From NCBI GenBank assembly GCA_019931105.1, contig JAIOUW010000001.1, forward strand, positions 558,001 through 622,000: a DNA stretch of 64,000 nucleotides, written 5' to 3'. Within the stretch, counting starts at the first letter, position 1. Every line of letters begins with the position of its first letter. Below, piece by piece: positions 19,471-28,012 of the stretch. Below the pieces are notes generated by a model. It worked only from the letters and a program-made list of their open reading frames with translations, was not told the DNA's origin and made no database searches. Made by a program: the position numbers and the translations under genes. The stretch is from Flavobacteriaceae bacterium NBU2977. GTDB taxonomy: Bacteria > Bacteroidota > Bacteroidia > Flavobacteriales > Flavobacteriaceae.

Positions 19471-19980
19471 CTACTTGAACCAACTGGAATATTTGACGTA
19501 GTTATTGGCTATCCTATCAATTTCACCGGCACTCAGTTCAGGGCTTATATCCTTTATTTTTCTTGCCGGCATACCGGCGAACACAGACCCTTCGGGAACA
19601 TGGGTGCCCTTGGTCACTACAGCACCTGCCGCTATAATACTATTGCTCTCGACAATGCAGTCATCCATAATGATACTGCCCATCCCCACCAAGACGTTGT
19701 CTTTTAGGGTACAGCCATGAACAATGGCATTATGGCCGATCGAAACATTGTTCCCTATGGTCGTCGGCGATTTTTGATAGGTACAATGAATCACGGCACC
19801 GTCCTGCACGTTTACCCTATCTCCCATTTTGATGAAATGAACATCGCCACGGAGCACGGCGTTGAACCAAATACTGCAGTCATCGCCCATACTCACTTCA
19901 CCGACAACGGTAGCATTTTCGGCAATAAAGCAGTTGTTTCCTATTTGCGGTGTTTTTCCATTTATCGTTTTTATTATCAT
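19471..19980 (-). CDS. gamma-type carbonic anhydrase family protein (hexapeptide-repeat)
   Basis: This 169-residue left-handed beta-helix protein carries imperfect hexapeptide repeats (IGNNCF, VVGEVSMGDDCSIW, VGMGSIIMDDCIV). Three candidate zinc-binding histidines are at His65, His83 and His88 in the order seen in gamma-carbonic anhydrases. Residues of the YrdA/PaaY/CaiE branch are present (WFNAVLRGD). Whether such homologues hydrate CO2 in vivo varies. It sits 26 bases after a LytTR regulator gene on the same strand and may share its transcript, though a functional link is not evident. Confidence 0.88.
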   Translation of the reverse strand: MIIKTINGKTPQIGNNCFIAENATVVGEVSMGDDCSIWFNAVLRGDVHFIKMGDRVNVQDGAVIHCTYQKSPTTIGNNVSIGHNAIVHGCTLKDNVLVGMGSIIMDDCIVESNSIIAAGAVVTKGTHVPEGSVFAGMPARKIKDISPELSAGEIDRIANNYVKYSSWFK

Positions 19981-20006
19981 AATACCGGAAGTCTAAAAGT
20001 ACGACT

Positions 20007-20735
20007 CTAAAAATAGGCCAATAAATCTTTTTTCTTGGATGCTGAAACCATTAATTCCTTTCCATTGGAAACAATTACACTGCCCCCTTTTCCCTTTTTA
20101 TACTTTACAATTTCGTTGACATTCACCAAATACGATTTATGAATACGCGCAAAAGGAAATTCTGACAGGGCGTCCTCAAAATATTTTAAGGTTTTGCTCA
20201 CCAATATCTTCTTGCTTTCTAGGTGTATTTCGGTATAGTTGTCATCTGCTCTGCAAAATACAATGTCGGCAACATCCAAGACTTGAAAACCATCTTGTTG
20301 GGGCAGGGTTATCTTACCCTTTACATTCTTGATCACCGGTTGAAGGATCTGGTCGTTCAATGCCGCTTCCTTCTTTTTGATTTCACCGACATATGCTACG
20401 GCTTTCACCAGTTCATCGATATTTATCGGTTTCATCAAGTAATAGGCTGCATGGTTGTTCAATGCGTCCATTGCATAGTGGTTATATGCCGTAACGAAAA
20501 CGGTTTCAAAAGTGCGATCGGGCACTTGCTCCAACAGATCGAAAGCATTGCCGAACGGCATTTCAACATCGAGAAATACAAGGTCCAATTCATGGCGATC
20601 GATAAGTTCGATACCTTCTTGAATTGAAGCTGCTTCTCCCTCGATCTTGACATCCTTGCAATACTTTGTCAAATAGTTCTTCAAGATCTCGCGACTGTTC
20701 GCTTCATCCTCCACTATGATTGTCTTTAATTCCAT
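20007..20735 (-). CDS. LytTR-family response regulator
   Basis: This 242-residue protein has a receiver domain with acidic Glu9/Asp10, phosphoacceptor Asp56 (LVFLDVEMP) and a Lys in YYLMKPINI. A LytTR DNA-binding domain (about 140-240; ARIHKSYLVNVNEI) follows. It is probably the cognate regulator of the TPR kinase 87 bases upstream on the same strand. It differs clearly from the regulator at 1779-2516, so the window carries two independent systems of this kind. Target promoters are not identifiable here. Confidence 0.9.
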   Translation of the reverse strand: MELKTIIVEDEANSREILKNYLTKYCKDVKIEGEAASIQEGIELIDRHELDLVFLDVEMPFGNAFDLLEQVPDRTFETVFVTAYNHYAMDALNNHAAYYLMKPINIDELVKAVAYVGEIKKKEAALNDQILQPVIKNVKGKITLPQQDGFQVLDVADIVFCRADDNYTEIHLESKKILVSKTLKYFEDALSEFPFARIHKSYLVNVNEIVKYKKGKGGSVIVSNGKELMVSASKKKDLLAYF

Positions 20736-20822
20736 ATATGCCTATTACTGGTCAATTCAATAAACCCCGAAATCATGCAACTTATTTTCTCCGAACGAAA
20801 TTTATGCTTCGCAAAAACTCTT

Positions 20823-23027
20823 TCAATCTTTTTTTAACGTAAACACCACCTTCGTACCTGCCCCGTCGGTTTCGAGATCTGAAATGCTAACATCGACTTT
20901 GTCCTTATACATATCATTTAGAATTGCAATGCGTCTTTTGATATTGCCCATACCTTTGGACTTTTGCCTTTTTTGGTTACTGGTCTTCAATTCGGCGGAT
21001 CTTTTTCGGCCGATACCATTATCAACAATCTCGATTTCGACCGTATCAGGACCCTTTTGGTTCAAAGCGATGCGCAAATACCCTTTTTCATTCTTGTAGC
21101 GCAGCCCATGCCAAATCGCATTTTCAATATAGGGCTGCAATAACATTGGCGGTATCCAATAGGCCTCTACATCGATTCTTTTGTCAAGATTTATTTCATA
21201 ATCAAATTTATCGGAAAAACGGGAATGCTCTAATTTTGTATAGAGCTTCAACAGTTCCAATTCTTTTGCCAATGGTATGAAATCTTCCTCGGAATTTTCA
21301 AGTACCGCCCGCATCAAGGTCGAGAACTCACTTAGATAACGATTGGCACTTCTTTCATCGCTCTTGGCGATAAAATTATTGACCGAGTTCAGCGCATTGA
21401 AAATAAAATGGGGATTCATTTGTGAACGTAACGATTTCAAGGCCAAAAGGTTATTGGCCAATTTTTGTTGCTGATTGCTCCGGTAGAAAAAGAAAGCGGC
21501 CAAACCCGTCAAGACCAATCCTAAAATGAGTGAATAGATGATCCATTGCTGCATTCTATTGCTGCGCTCCACCAATTCTTGCTCGGTAAGCGCCAGGCTG
21601 TATTTGCTTTGAGACAATTCCCTTTCTTGTTCCAACCCCGAAATACGACTTTGTTTTGCCGCTATTTCCCTATTGAACCTTGCCGCCCTAGAAATCTCCT
21701 GCTCCTTGCGCACGTACAACGTATCGACCAATGCCGCATATTCTTGCAGTGTTTCCAAGGCCTTTGAATATTCGCCGCGGTACTTATAGACCTCTGAAAG
21801 TTTTCGTGTTGCATCTTTCTGAACAACAAGGTCATTTTCCACATCGGCCTCTTCGATACTCTGCTTCAAGTAAGGTATGGCCTGATCGTATTGATCTTGA
21901 ACGATATAGGCATTGGCGATTTTATAATTGTTTCTTTGCGAGGTAATAGTATCAAAATTCGCCAGGCCCTTTGACACTTCAGATTCCGTCTTTGGCATCC
22001 TTTTTAGCTCATCACCTATTTTTTTCCTCATCTCGATCTCTTCGACATACTGGCTCCTCTGATTATAGAAATCGGCCACTTTTTCTTTTTCTTGAACAGC
22101 GCGTTCGGGCGCAAGGCTGCTCGATAACTTGAGGGAATTGCCGTAATAGGCCTCTGCTTCGATCAATCTATCACCTTTCGCGTAGGCATCACCTATCTTT
22201 GAGTTCAAATCGGTCATTTTTGGTGTGATCTGATTTTTCTTGGCTACGGTCAGACCTTGCTCATAGAAAGTAACGGCCATATCGATTTGATCCATACCTG
22301 CATAGGCATCTCCTAATATTTCGAACAGCTCGATTCGCTGATAAGGAATCATATCGGTGATATCGACCAACGGCAGTAATATTCTTTCGGCTTCCTCAAA
22401 ATTATTGTTCAAGATGTATGTACGGCCCAGCAACAAAGTCGTACGCGAAGTTTTGTTCGCCTCAAGAGCGTCTTTATAACTGGTGATGGCCAAATCGAAT
22501 TGCCTGTGGTATTGATATACTTCTCCAAGAACAGTCAGTGAAATGGCCAGCTGTTTCTTATCGGCACGTTCGCCCAATTCTTCGATAGACCGCGTAATAA
22601 AATCAATGCTCTTCGCTATATCGGAACGTTTGTAAAAGTTGGCGGAATCCAGATAAGTCCTGTGCATGGAAACCGAATTCCTTGAATCGCTATTTTTGCT
22701 TCCGTCCAAATTTGTTTCAGAATACCCTTCTACCAGAACATCGACATCTTCATCACTTTTAATGATATGCCTAACCGTTTCAAATTCGGGACTTGTAAAA
22801 ACAAGTTCGTCTCCGATCGAGGCGTTTATTTTGAATCCCCCTATATCATTGGTTACGGCATACATCCCACTATTAGTGGTCACCTCAACTCCCCTGATGG
22901 GCTTATGGTTCTCCATCCCCTTCACAGAACCTTCGATTTCCACCTTGACCGCATGTTCCCGCACTTGACAAAAGACCATTGAACAGCCTAGGATAAAAAG
23001 TGACAATATATATTTCAACTGATTCAT
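20823..23027 (-). CDS. TPR sensor histidine kinase with N-terminal regulatory-like beta domain
   Basis: This 734-residue protein has a signal peptide (ILGCSMVFCQ, possibly cleaved or lipid-modified) and a carboxypeptidase-regulatory-like beta-sandwich (about 28-95; VEIEGSVKGMENHKPIRGVEV). A TPR array (about 130-450) follows, then a helical linker, a transmembrane helix (about 494-514), a His_kinase domain with His540 in MNPHFIFNAL, and a HATPase domain (IENAIWHGLRY, DNGIGRKRS). The N-terminal beta domain is absent from the two kinases at 2513-6967. It may bind a peptide, glycan or surface protein in the periplasm. The response regulator follows on the same strand. Confidence 0.9.
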   Translation of the reverse strand: MNQLKYILSLFILGCSMVFCQVREHAVKVEIEGSVKGMENHKPIRGVEVTTNSGMYAVTNDIGGFKINASIGDELVFTSPEFETVRHIIKSDEDVDVLVEGYSETNLDGSKNSDSRNSVSMHRTYLDSANFYKRSDIAKSIDFITRSIEELGERADKKQLAISLTVLGEVYQYHRQFDLAITSYKDALEANKTSRTTLLLGRTYILNNNFEEAERILLPLVDITDMIPYQRIELFEILGDAYAGMDQIDMAVTFYEQGLTVAKKNQITPKMTDLNSKIGDAYAKGDRLIEAEAYYGNSLKLSSSLAPERAVQEKEKVADFYNQRSQYVEEIEMRKKIGDELKRMPKTESEVSKGLANFDTITSQRNNYKIANAYIVQDQYDQAIPYLKQSIEEADVENDLVVQKDATRKLSEVYKYRGEYSKALETLQEYAALVDTLYVRKEQEISRAARFNREIAAKQSRISGLEQERELSQSKYSLALTEQELVERSNRMQQWIIYSLILGLVLTGLAAFFFYRSNQQQKLANNLLALKSLRSQMNPHFIFNALNSVNNFIAKSDERSANRYLSEFSTLMRAVLENSEEDFIPLAKELELLKLYTKLEHSRFSDKFDYEINLDKRIDVEAYWIPPMLLQPYIENAIWHGLRYKNEKGYLRIALNQKGPDTVEIEIVDNGIGRKRSAELKTSNQKRQKSKGMGNIKRRIAILNDMYKDKVDVSISDLETDGAGTKVVFTLKKD

Positions 23028-23287
23028 ATCACTAGTTCAACAACGTAAACTTAGTTGATTTATGCGGTACTAAAAAATGGTGAAATCGACAAACAGGCCC
23101 CGAAACATGGCCTTTTTCATGCTTTGCTTAGTGGAAGTAGGTGTTTACTCATTGGGTAATCCGTTTCACTCATTATCGTTTTTTTACAAAAAATTTGAAA
23201 GATACTTTTATCCGAAAATCATTACTGGGCCATTCGTGAAAGGGCCACACATCGAAAAATAAAAAAGAGAATTAAAACCAAGATATC

Positions 23288-24472
23288 ATGAAAAAATCAA
23301 AACAATTCTGGGCGCTATTATTTGCGCCCCTTTTTACAATCACAATATATGGTTGTGAAACTAGAAACAATAAATCGGTTCAGCCTCCGATAATTGCCCA
23401 GGCAGTCATGGCCGAACACGACCCAATGCCTGCCAGCAATGTCGTCAAAATCGCGCTACTCTTGGATACCAGTAACAGCATGGACGGACTCATTAATCAA
23501 GCCAAGGCACAACTATGGGACGTCGTCAACAAATTCACGCACGCCAAGTGCGGTAATGCCGAAAGACCAAAATTAGAGATTGCGCTTTACCAATACGGCA
23601 ATGACAACCTTTCCTCCAAGGAGGGTTATATACAACAGGTCTTGAACTTTAGCAATGATCTTGACGAAATCTCTGAAAAACTATTTTCATTAACGACCAA
23701 TGGTGGAGAAGAATATTGCGGTGAAGTGATCGCCACCTCTCTAAAGCAATTGGATTGGGGCAAAAACCCCGATAACCTAAAAATGATATTCATAGCGGGC
23801 AACGAACCTTTTGATCAAGGCAAGTTGAATTACACAGACGCCGTTGCCAATGCCAAGGAAAAAGACATCATCGTCAACACCATTTTCTGCGGTAATTACG
23901 AACAGGGTATTAATACCGATTGGAAAAACGGGGCGATCTTGACAGGAGGTGAATACATCGCCATTGACCATAATCGCCAAGTAGTGCACATCGAAACACC
24001 TTATGACGATATCATAATCCAATTGAATTCAAAATTGAACAACACATATATATCTTATGGATTCTTGGGCCAGTCAAGAATGAAGGCCCAGGCCGAACAA
24101 GACGCCAATGCCATGGAACTTGCCGAGGGTGTGGCCGTGAAACGAGCCGTCAGCAAGAGTTCGCGCCTTTACAGTAACTCAACCTGGGATTTGGTCGATG
24201 CATCGGAAGAAGCCGAATTCGACGTCGCAAAAATAGAACAGGAGCAACTTCCCGAAGAGCTAAAAGGGAAATCGAGCAAAGAAATCGAATCGTACATTCA
24301 AGAGAAAAAATCAGAAAGATCGTCGATACAAAAAGAAATACAGGCGCTCAATATCAAAAGGGAAGCCTATATCGCCAAAAATCAACAAGCAACCCAAAAA
24401 GGGGAATTGGAAAACGCTATGTTGAAGGCTATTCAAAAACAGGCGGCCCGAAAGAACTATACATGGGAATAG
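23288..24472 (+). CDS. VWA-domain lipoprotein
   Basis: This 394-residue protein has a signal with lipobox (IYGC, Cys23), then a von Willebrand A domain (about 53-250) with a complete MIDAS start (LLDTSNSMDG; Asp60, Ser62, Ser64) and a second acidic segment near MIFIAGNEPFDQG. The C-terminal third is charged and helical (EQLPEELKGKSSKEIESYIQEKK), probably a coiled coil. VWA lipoproteins bind a protein or metal partner at the envelope; the partner is unknown. It is transcribed alone and ends 48 bases from the convergent PorP/SprF gene. Confidence 0.85.
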   Translation: MKKSKQFWALLFAPLFTITIYGCETRNNKSVQPPIIAQAVMAEHDPMPASNVVKIALLLDTSNSMDGLINQAKAQLWDVVNKFTHAKCGNAERPKLEIALYQYGNDNLSSKEGYIQQVLNFSNDLDEISEKLFSLTTNGGEEYCGEVIATSLKQLDWGKNPDNLKMIFIAGNEPFDQGKLNYTDAVANAKEKDIIVNTIFCGNYEQGINTDWKNGAILTGGEYIAIDHNRQVVHIETPYDDIIIQLNSKLNNTYISYGFLGQSRMKAQAEQDANAMELAEGVAVKRAVSKSSRLYSNSTWDLVDASEEAEFDVAKIEQEQLPEELKGKSSKEIESYIQEKKSERSSIQKEIQALNIKREAYIAKNQQATQKGELENAMLKAIQKQAARKNYTWE

Positions 24473-24520
24473 TAATTGGGCAAACTGATGGAACGAAGGG
24501 CTATTTTTAATGGCCCTTTG

Positions 24521-25531
24521 CTATTGTGCCGCCGGACAATAACAGTCGTATTTTCTTTCAGATTGGCCAAAGTCGTAACCGATCGTAATCTGATGGAACC
24601 CCCCGTTATCAAAGCGTATATCTCCCATTTGATACGAGTAGTTATACGAAACCATAAAATTTTTGATATTCGCACCGACTATCGGGGTAATCAATTGTAA
24701 TCGCTGCTCACCAAAGCTATTCGCGGTCTGAAATTGGGCGCCGTCGAAACTTCTACGATATGACAGCCCGCCCCAAATTCTGCCAAAATCGACATCTTTA
24801 TAGACCTTGGCATTGATATCCAAGGATTTCTCTTGCGTGAAGTCGGTCATTTGAAACAAGACCGAAGGCTCAAATTGCCATTCTTGTCTTCCGAAAATAT
24901 ACCCCGCCGAGAAAAGGTACCTGCGAAGATTATCTATCAAAAACTGTTCAGGGTTATCTTGCCTATTTCTGTAATAGAGGCTTCTTTTGCTGTTGAGCAC
25001 GTTCAATACCGCAACGTGGGCATAAAATTCCATTAAGTTATAAGACATGCCAAGGTCAACATTGAAATAAGTGGCACTGATCTTAGACCCGCTTATGGCA
25101 GGATCGGGAAGTCGAAATTCAGTTTCGTCGAGACTACTTTGCAAAATAGTCGGGCTAAGACCAAAAGATATTTGATTGAGGTTTCGAATATCGCCGCCGA
25201 GCTTGAGATGATGGGCGTAGGTAACTTTCAGGCCCGTCTGTGAATGATAACCATTTGCATCGTTAAAAAAGATCGCTCCGACCCCGCTTGGGGTATCCCC
25301 TATTCTGAAGTTGGCATTAAGCGTTTGAAGATTGGGGGCATCTTGCACATCGAACCATTGCATTCTTGCGGTTGCCCTGATCTTTCCTCCTTCACCGATT
25401 CCGGCCATCGAAGGATACACCAAGTAATAATTATCCGATAAGTAATCAAAATAGACAGGAATACCTTCTTGGGCCTTGGACTGTAAACCAAACGCCAATA
25501 GGCCGAACAAAAGCAATATTCGTTGTTTCAT
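24521..25531 (-). CDS. PorP/SprF-family type IX secretion membrane protein
   Basis: The start at 25531 gives MKQRILLLFGLLAFG and a normal signal peptide ending in SKAQ; the longer frame adds 21 residues without signal character. The 336-residue product has the family pattern: an opening segment ending in YPSMAGIGEGGKIR, ARMQWFDVQDAPNL, then repeated amphipathic strands ending near GFHQITIGYDFGQ. Unlike the copy at 13507-14499, no large adhesin lies beside it, so its secreted partner must be encoded elsewhere. It is convergent with the VWA lipoprotein gene and divergent from the Nfu gene. Confidence 0.88.
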   Translation of the reverse strand: MKQRILLLFGLLAFGLQSKAQEGIPVYFDYLSDNYYLVYPSMAGIGEGGKIRATARMQWFDVQDAPNLQTLNANFRIGDTPSGVGAIFFNDANGYHSQTGLKVTYAHHLKLGGDIRNLNQISFGLSPTILQSSLDETEFRLPDPAISGSKISATYFNVDLGMSYNLMEFYAHVAVLNVLNSKRSLYYRNRQDNPEQFLIDNLRRYLFSAGYIFGRQEWQFEPSVLFQMTDFTQEKSLDINAKVYKDVDFGRIWGGLSYRRSFDGAQFQTANSFGEQRLQLITPIVGANIKNFMVSYNYSYQMGDIRFDNGGFHQITIGYDFGQSERKYDCYCPAAQ

Positions 25532-25625
25532 TATAGATTTTGGGGATGCGTTAAAATCGACTAAATATAAAGTATAACGGTCGAAACACCACATTATTAT
25601 ATGTATATTAACTTAGAATAAGTCG

Positions 25626-25633
25626 TATTTTTG
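25626..25633 (+). promoter_or_regulatory. candidate -7 box for the Nfu gene
   Basis: TATTTTTG matches TAnnTTTG and lies 17 bases before the ATG of the Fe-S scaffold gene. No clear TTG -33 element is at the expected spacing, so this is a partial match. Confidence 0.4.
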
Positions 25634-25650
25634 CACAAAATCCCGATACT

Positions 25651-26553
25651 ATGAAAGAGTACTCGATTACCGTGGCAACTACAAACAATCCGGCTATTTT
25701 GAAGTTCGAGACCAACCATCAATTGGTAAAGTTCAAGAACTATGAGTTCAAAAACATAGACGAGGCCAAGATCTCACCACTCGCCCAGCAACTTTTTTAC
25801 CTTCCTTTTATCAAAACAGTATATATATCGGGAAATTTTATAGCTCTTGAACGTTTCGATATCGTTACATGGGATGATGTCAAGGATGAAGTGGCGCAGC
25901 AATTGGTCGAGTACCTGAACGCCGGCGAACCTGTGGTCGTCGAGGAAAAATCTACCGACAAGCTGCCCGTCACGGTATATGCCGAAGTTACCCCCAACCC
26001 TTCGGTCATGAAATTCGTGGCCAACAAGAGAATCGTACCGAGTGCTTTCGAATTCAAGAACATCGATGAAGCCAAATATTCAGAGCTTGCCAAACAGTTG
26101 TTTCAGCTACCTTTTGTAAAAGAAGTTTTCTTTGACGTGAATTACGTTTCCATCAGTAAGTTCGATGTTGCCGACTGGGACGATGTAACTATGCAACTCC
26201 GTGAAATGATCCGTGATTTTTTGGCGAATGGAAAAGAGGTGGTCTCACCGAATCTCGGTTTACAAAAAAACAACGGCAACACGACAACGGAACAAAATAA
26301 TGAAGACCTGGACGATACCTCAAAGGAAATAATAGCTATTCTAGAGGAATATGTAAAACCTGCCGTTGCCAGTGACGGGGGCAACATCCTTTTTAAATCC
26401 TATGAGGAAGAAAGCAAGACGGTCAATGTCATTCTTCAAGGGGCATGCAGTGGTTGCCCGTCATCTACATTCACCTTAAAAAATGGTATCGAGACCATGT
26501 TAAGAAATATGATGGGTGACCGGGTACAAGAAGTAGTGGCTCTTAACGGTTGA
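25651..26553 (+). CDS. Nfu-type iron-sulfur scaffold with duplicated N-terminal domain
   Basis: This 300-residue protein contains two Nfu_N-like domains in tandem (about 1-90 and 105-195; both contain FEFKNIDEAK or YEFKNIDEAK and LPF-K-V) and a C-terminal NifU domain (about 225-298) with the cluster-binding CxxC in GACSGCPSS. It should carry and deliver 4Fe-4S clusters to apoproteins. The first N-terminal copy has a weaker opening motif (TTNNPAILKF) than the second (VTPNPSVMKF). A -7-like box lies just upstream. It is followed by dodecin on the same strand. Confidence 0.92.
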   Translation: MKEYSITVATTNNPAILKFETNHQLVKFKNYEFKNIDEAKISPLAQQLFYLPFIKTVYISGNFIALERFDIVTWDDVKDEVAQQLVEYLNAGEPVVVEEKSTDKLPVTVYAEVTPNPSVMKFVANKRIVPSAFEFKNIDEAKYSELAKQLFQLPFVKEVFFDVNYVSISKFDVADWDDVTMQLREMIRDFLANGKEVVSPNLGLQKNNGNTTTEQNNEDLDDTSKEIIAILEEYVKPAVASDGGNILFKSYEEESKTVNVILQGACSGCPSSTFTLKNGIETMLRNMMGDRVQEVVALNG

Positions 26554-26630
26554 TTTTTCGACTGGACATTTACTTTTTACTTTGAAGTATTATTTATTAC
26601 CTTGTTAAAAATCTAAAAAACAATAGTATT

Positions 26631-26831
26631 ATGGGAGTATTAAAAGTCATAGAGGTATTGGCCAATTCGAACGAGGGTTGGGAAGCAGCCGCCAAAAATG
26701 CCGTGGAAGAAGCGTCAAAGTCCGTAAAGAATATTAGGTCGGTCTATATCAACGAGCAGAGTGCCACGGTCAAAGATGGCAAAATAGACGATTATCGCGT
26801 GAACGTCAAGATTACGTTCGAGGTAAAGTAA
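26631..26831 (+). CDS. dodecin-family protein lacking the flavin-stacking tryptophan
   Basis: This 66-residue protein has the dodecin pattern (VIEVLANSNEGWEAAAKNAVEEAS, then a beta strand pair ending YRVNVKITFEV). Aligned by eye with flavin-binding dodecins, the Trp in the LRWFEV position is Ser here (IRSVYI), and the Gln of HYQVTLK is Arg (DYRVNVK). The family forms hollow dodecamers that store flavins or CoA-related ligands. This copy may assemble normally yet bind flavin weakly or not at all. It follows the Nfu gene by 77 bases and ends in a strong terminator. Confidence 0.9.
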   Translation: MGVLKVIEVLANSNEGWEAAAKNAVEEASKSVKNIRSVYINEQSATVKDGKIDDYRVNVKITFEVK

Positions 26832-26850
26832 GTCGAAAATTAAATTTTAG

Positions 26851-26893
26851 AAAGGTCCGTCTTTGCATTTGTTCAGAGACGGACCTTTTTTAT
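26851..26893 (+). terminator. intrinsic terminator after dodecin
   Basis: A perfect 12-bp stem (AAAGGTCCGTCT at 26851-26862 with AGACGGACCTTT at 26877-26888) and a 14-base loop are followed by a T-run. It should end the Nfu-dodecin transcript. Confidence 0.85.
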
Positions 26894-27050
26894 TTCAAAG
26901 TTTAGCCTCGAGTATCCACATCTTCTATAAACCTCAAAGACCAAAACGATATGAAAGTATTTTTGTCAAAATACATTAACAATATTTTAATCAAGATTTC
27001 TTGATAGGGCACTTTCACTTTACTATGTTAGGATCAATCAATTTAATTAA

Positions 27051-27893
27051 ATGAAAGAATTCACAAATTACAAAGAGCATATTGATAACGCCATAGACTG
27101 GGTCTGGAACGCTTTGCCAAACCTGCTCATGGCTTTCGGCATTCTAATCATCGGAATATGGATAATGCGACTTATCAATCGTTTGGTACGGAACTTTTTT
27201 GACAAAAAGGACTATGACCAAACTTTAGAGACATTTCTTCAAAGTTTCATTAGAATAGCACTAAAAGCCATACTCTTTGTACTTGTTGTAACACAGTTAG
27301 GGGTCAAATCATCTTCTTTAGTGGCCATCATAGGTGCAGCGGGACTCGCCATTGGCCTGGCGCTTCAGGGATCATTGGCCAATTTCGCGGGAGGGGTGCT
27401 CATATTGCTCTTCAAACCCTTTAAAGTGGGTGATTTTATCTCTGCCCAGGGAGTGGACGGTACGGTAAAGGAAATTACCATATTCACTACAAAACTGAAC
27501 ACCTTTGGTAATCAGGTAGCCATTTTACCCAATGGGCAACTAAGTAACAATAGCATAATAAATTACAATGCTGAAAAACTCCGAAGGGATAAAATCGATA
27601 TCGGCATCGGTTATGGTTCGAATATCAAGAAGGCCAAGGACATCCTTTTGGAAATCTGTGAAGAAAAGGAAATAATCCTCCCCGAACCTGGGCCCGAAGT
27701 ATATGTTGGCGAACTGGCCGATAGTTCGGTGAACCTCACACTAAGGTTTTGGACCGTAAATGAAGATTTCTGGTCGGCCCATTTTCATGTACTTGAAGAA
27801 ATCAAATATCGATTCGACGCCGCAGGCATCGAAATTCCATTTCCACAACGAGTTGTTCACAACCATAGCGAACAGCAGAAAAAAGGTATTTGA
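27051..27893 (+). CDS. mscS: MscS-family small-conductance mechanosensitive channel
   Basis: This 280-residue protein has three transmembrane helices. The pore-lining third one carries the conserved Gly/Ala pattern (GAAGLAIGLALQGSLANFAGG), followed by the FKVGDFI beta domain and an alpha/beta cytosolic vestibule ending in GIEIPFPQRVVH. Length matches the compact MscS type. It should open under membrane tension to release solutes during hypo-osmotic shock. It is transcribed alone after the dodecin terminator; a TATTTTTG box at 26958-26965 is a possible -7 element with a leader of about 85 bases. Confidence 0.93.
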   Translation: MKEFTNYKEHIDNAIDWVWNALPNLLMAFGILIIGIWIMRLINRLVRNFFDKKDYDQTLETFLQSFIRIALKAILFVLVVTQLGVKSSSLVAIIGAAGLAIGLALQGSLANFAGGVLILLFKPFKVGDFISAQGVDGTVKEITIFTTKLNTFGNQVAILPNGQLSNNSIINYNAEKLRRDKIDIGIGYGSNIKKAKDILLEICEEKEIILPEPGPEVYVGELADSSVNLTLRFWTVNEDFWSAHFHVLEEIKYRFDAAGIEIPFPQRVVHNHSEQQKKGI

Positions 27894-27929
27894 CTTTTGG
27901 CTTATTTGCCAATTTTCCTGCAAGGGTTT

Positions 27930-27958
27930 CATACATGCTTGAAAACTAGTCATGTATG
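27930..27958. repeat. 8-bp inverted repeat after mscS
   Basis: CATACATG and CATGTATG are separated by 13 bases between the end of mscS and the next gene. No T-run follows directly, so it is a poor terminator; it could be an operator or chance. Confidence 0.35.
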
Positions 27959-28012
27959 TTGTGTTCAGCCTATTTTTTTTGTACATTTAAGTATTATCAA
28001 ATACTCCATCTA

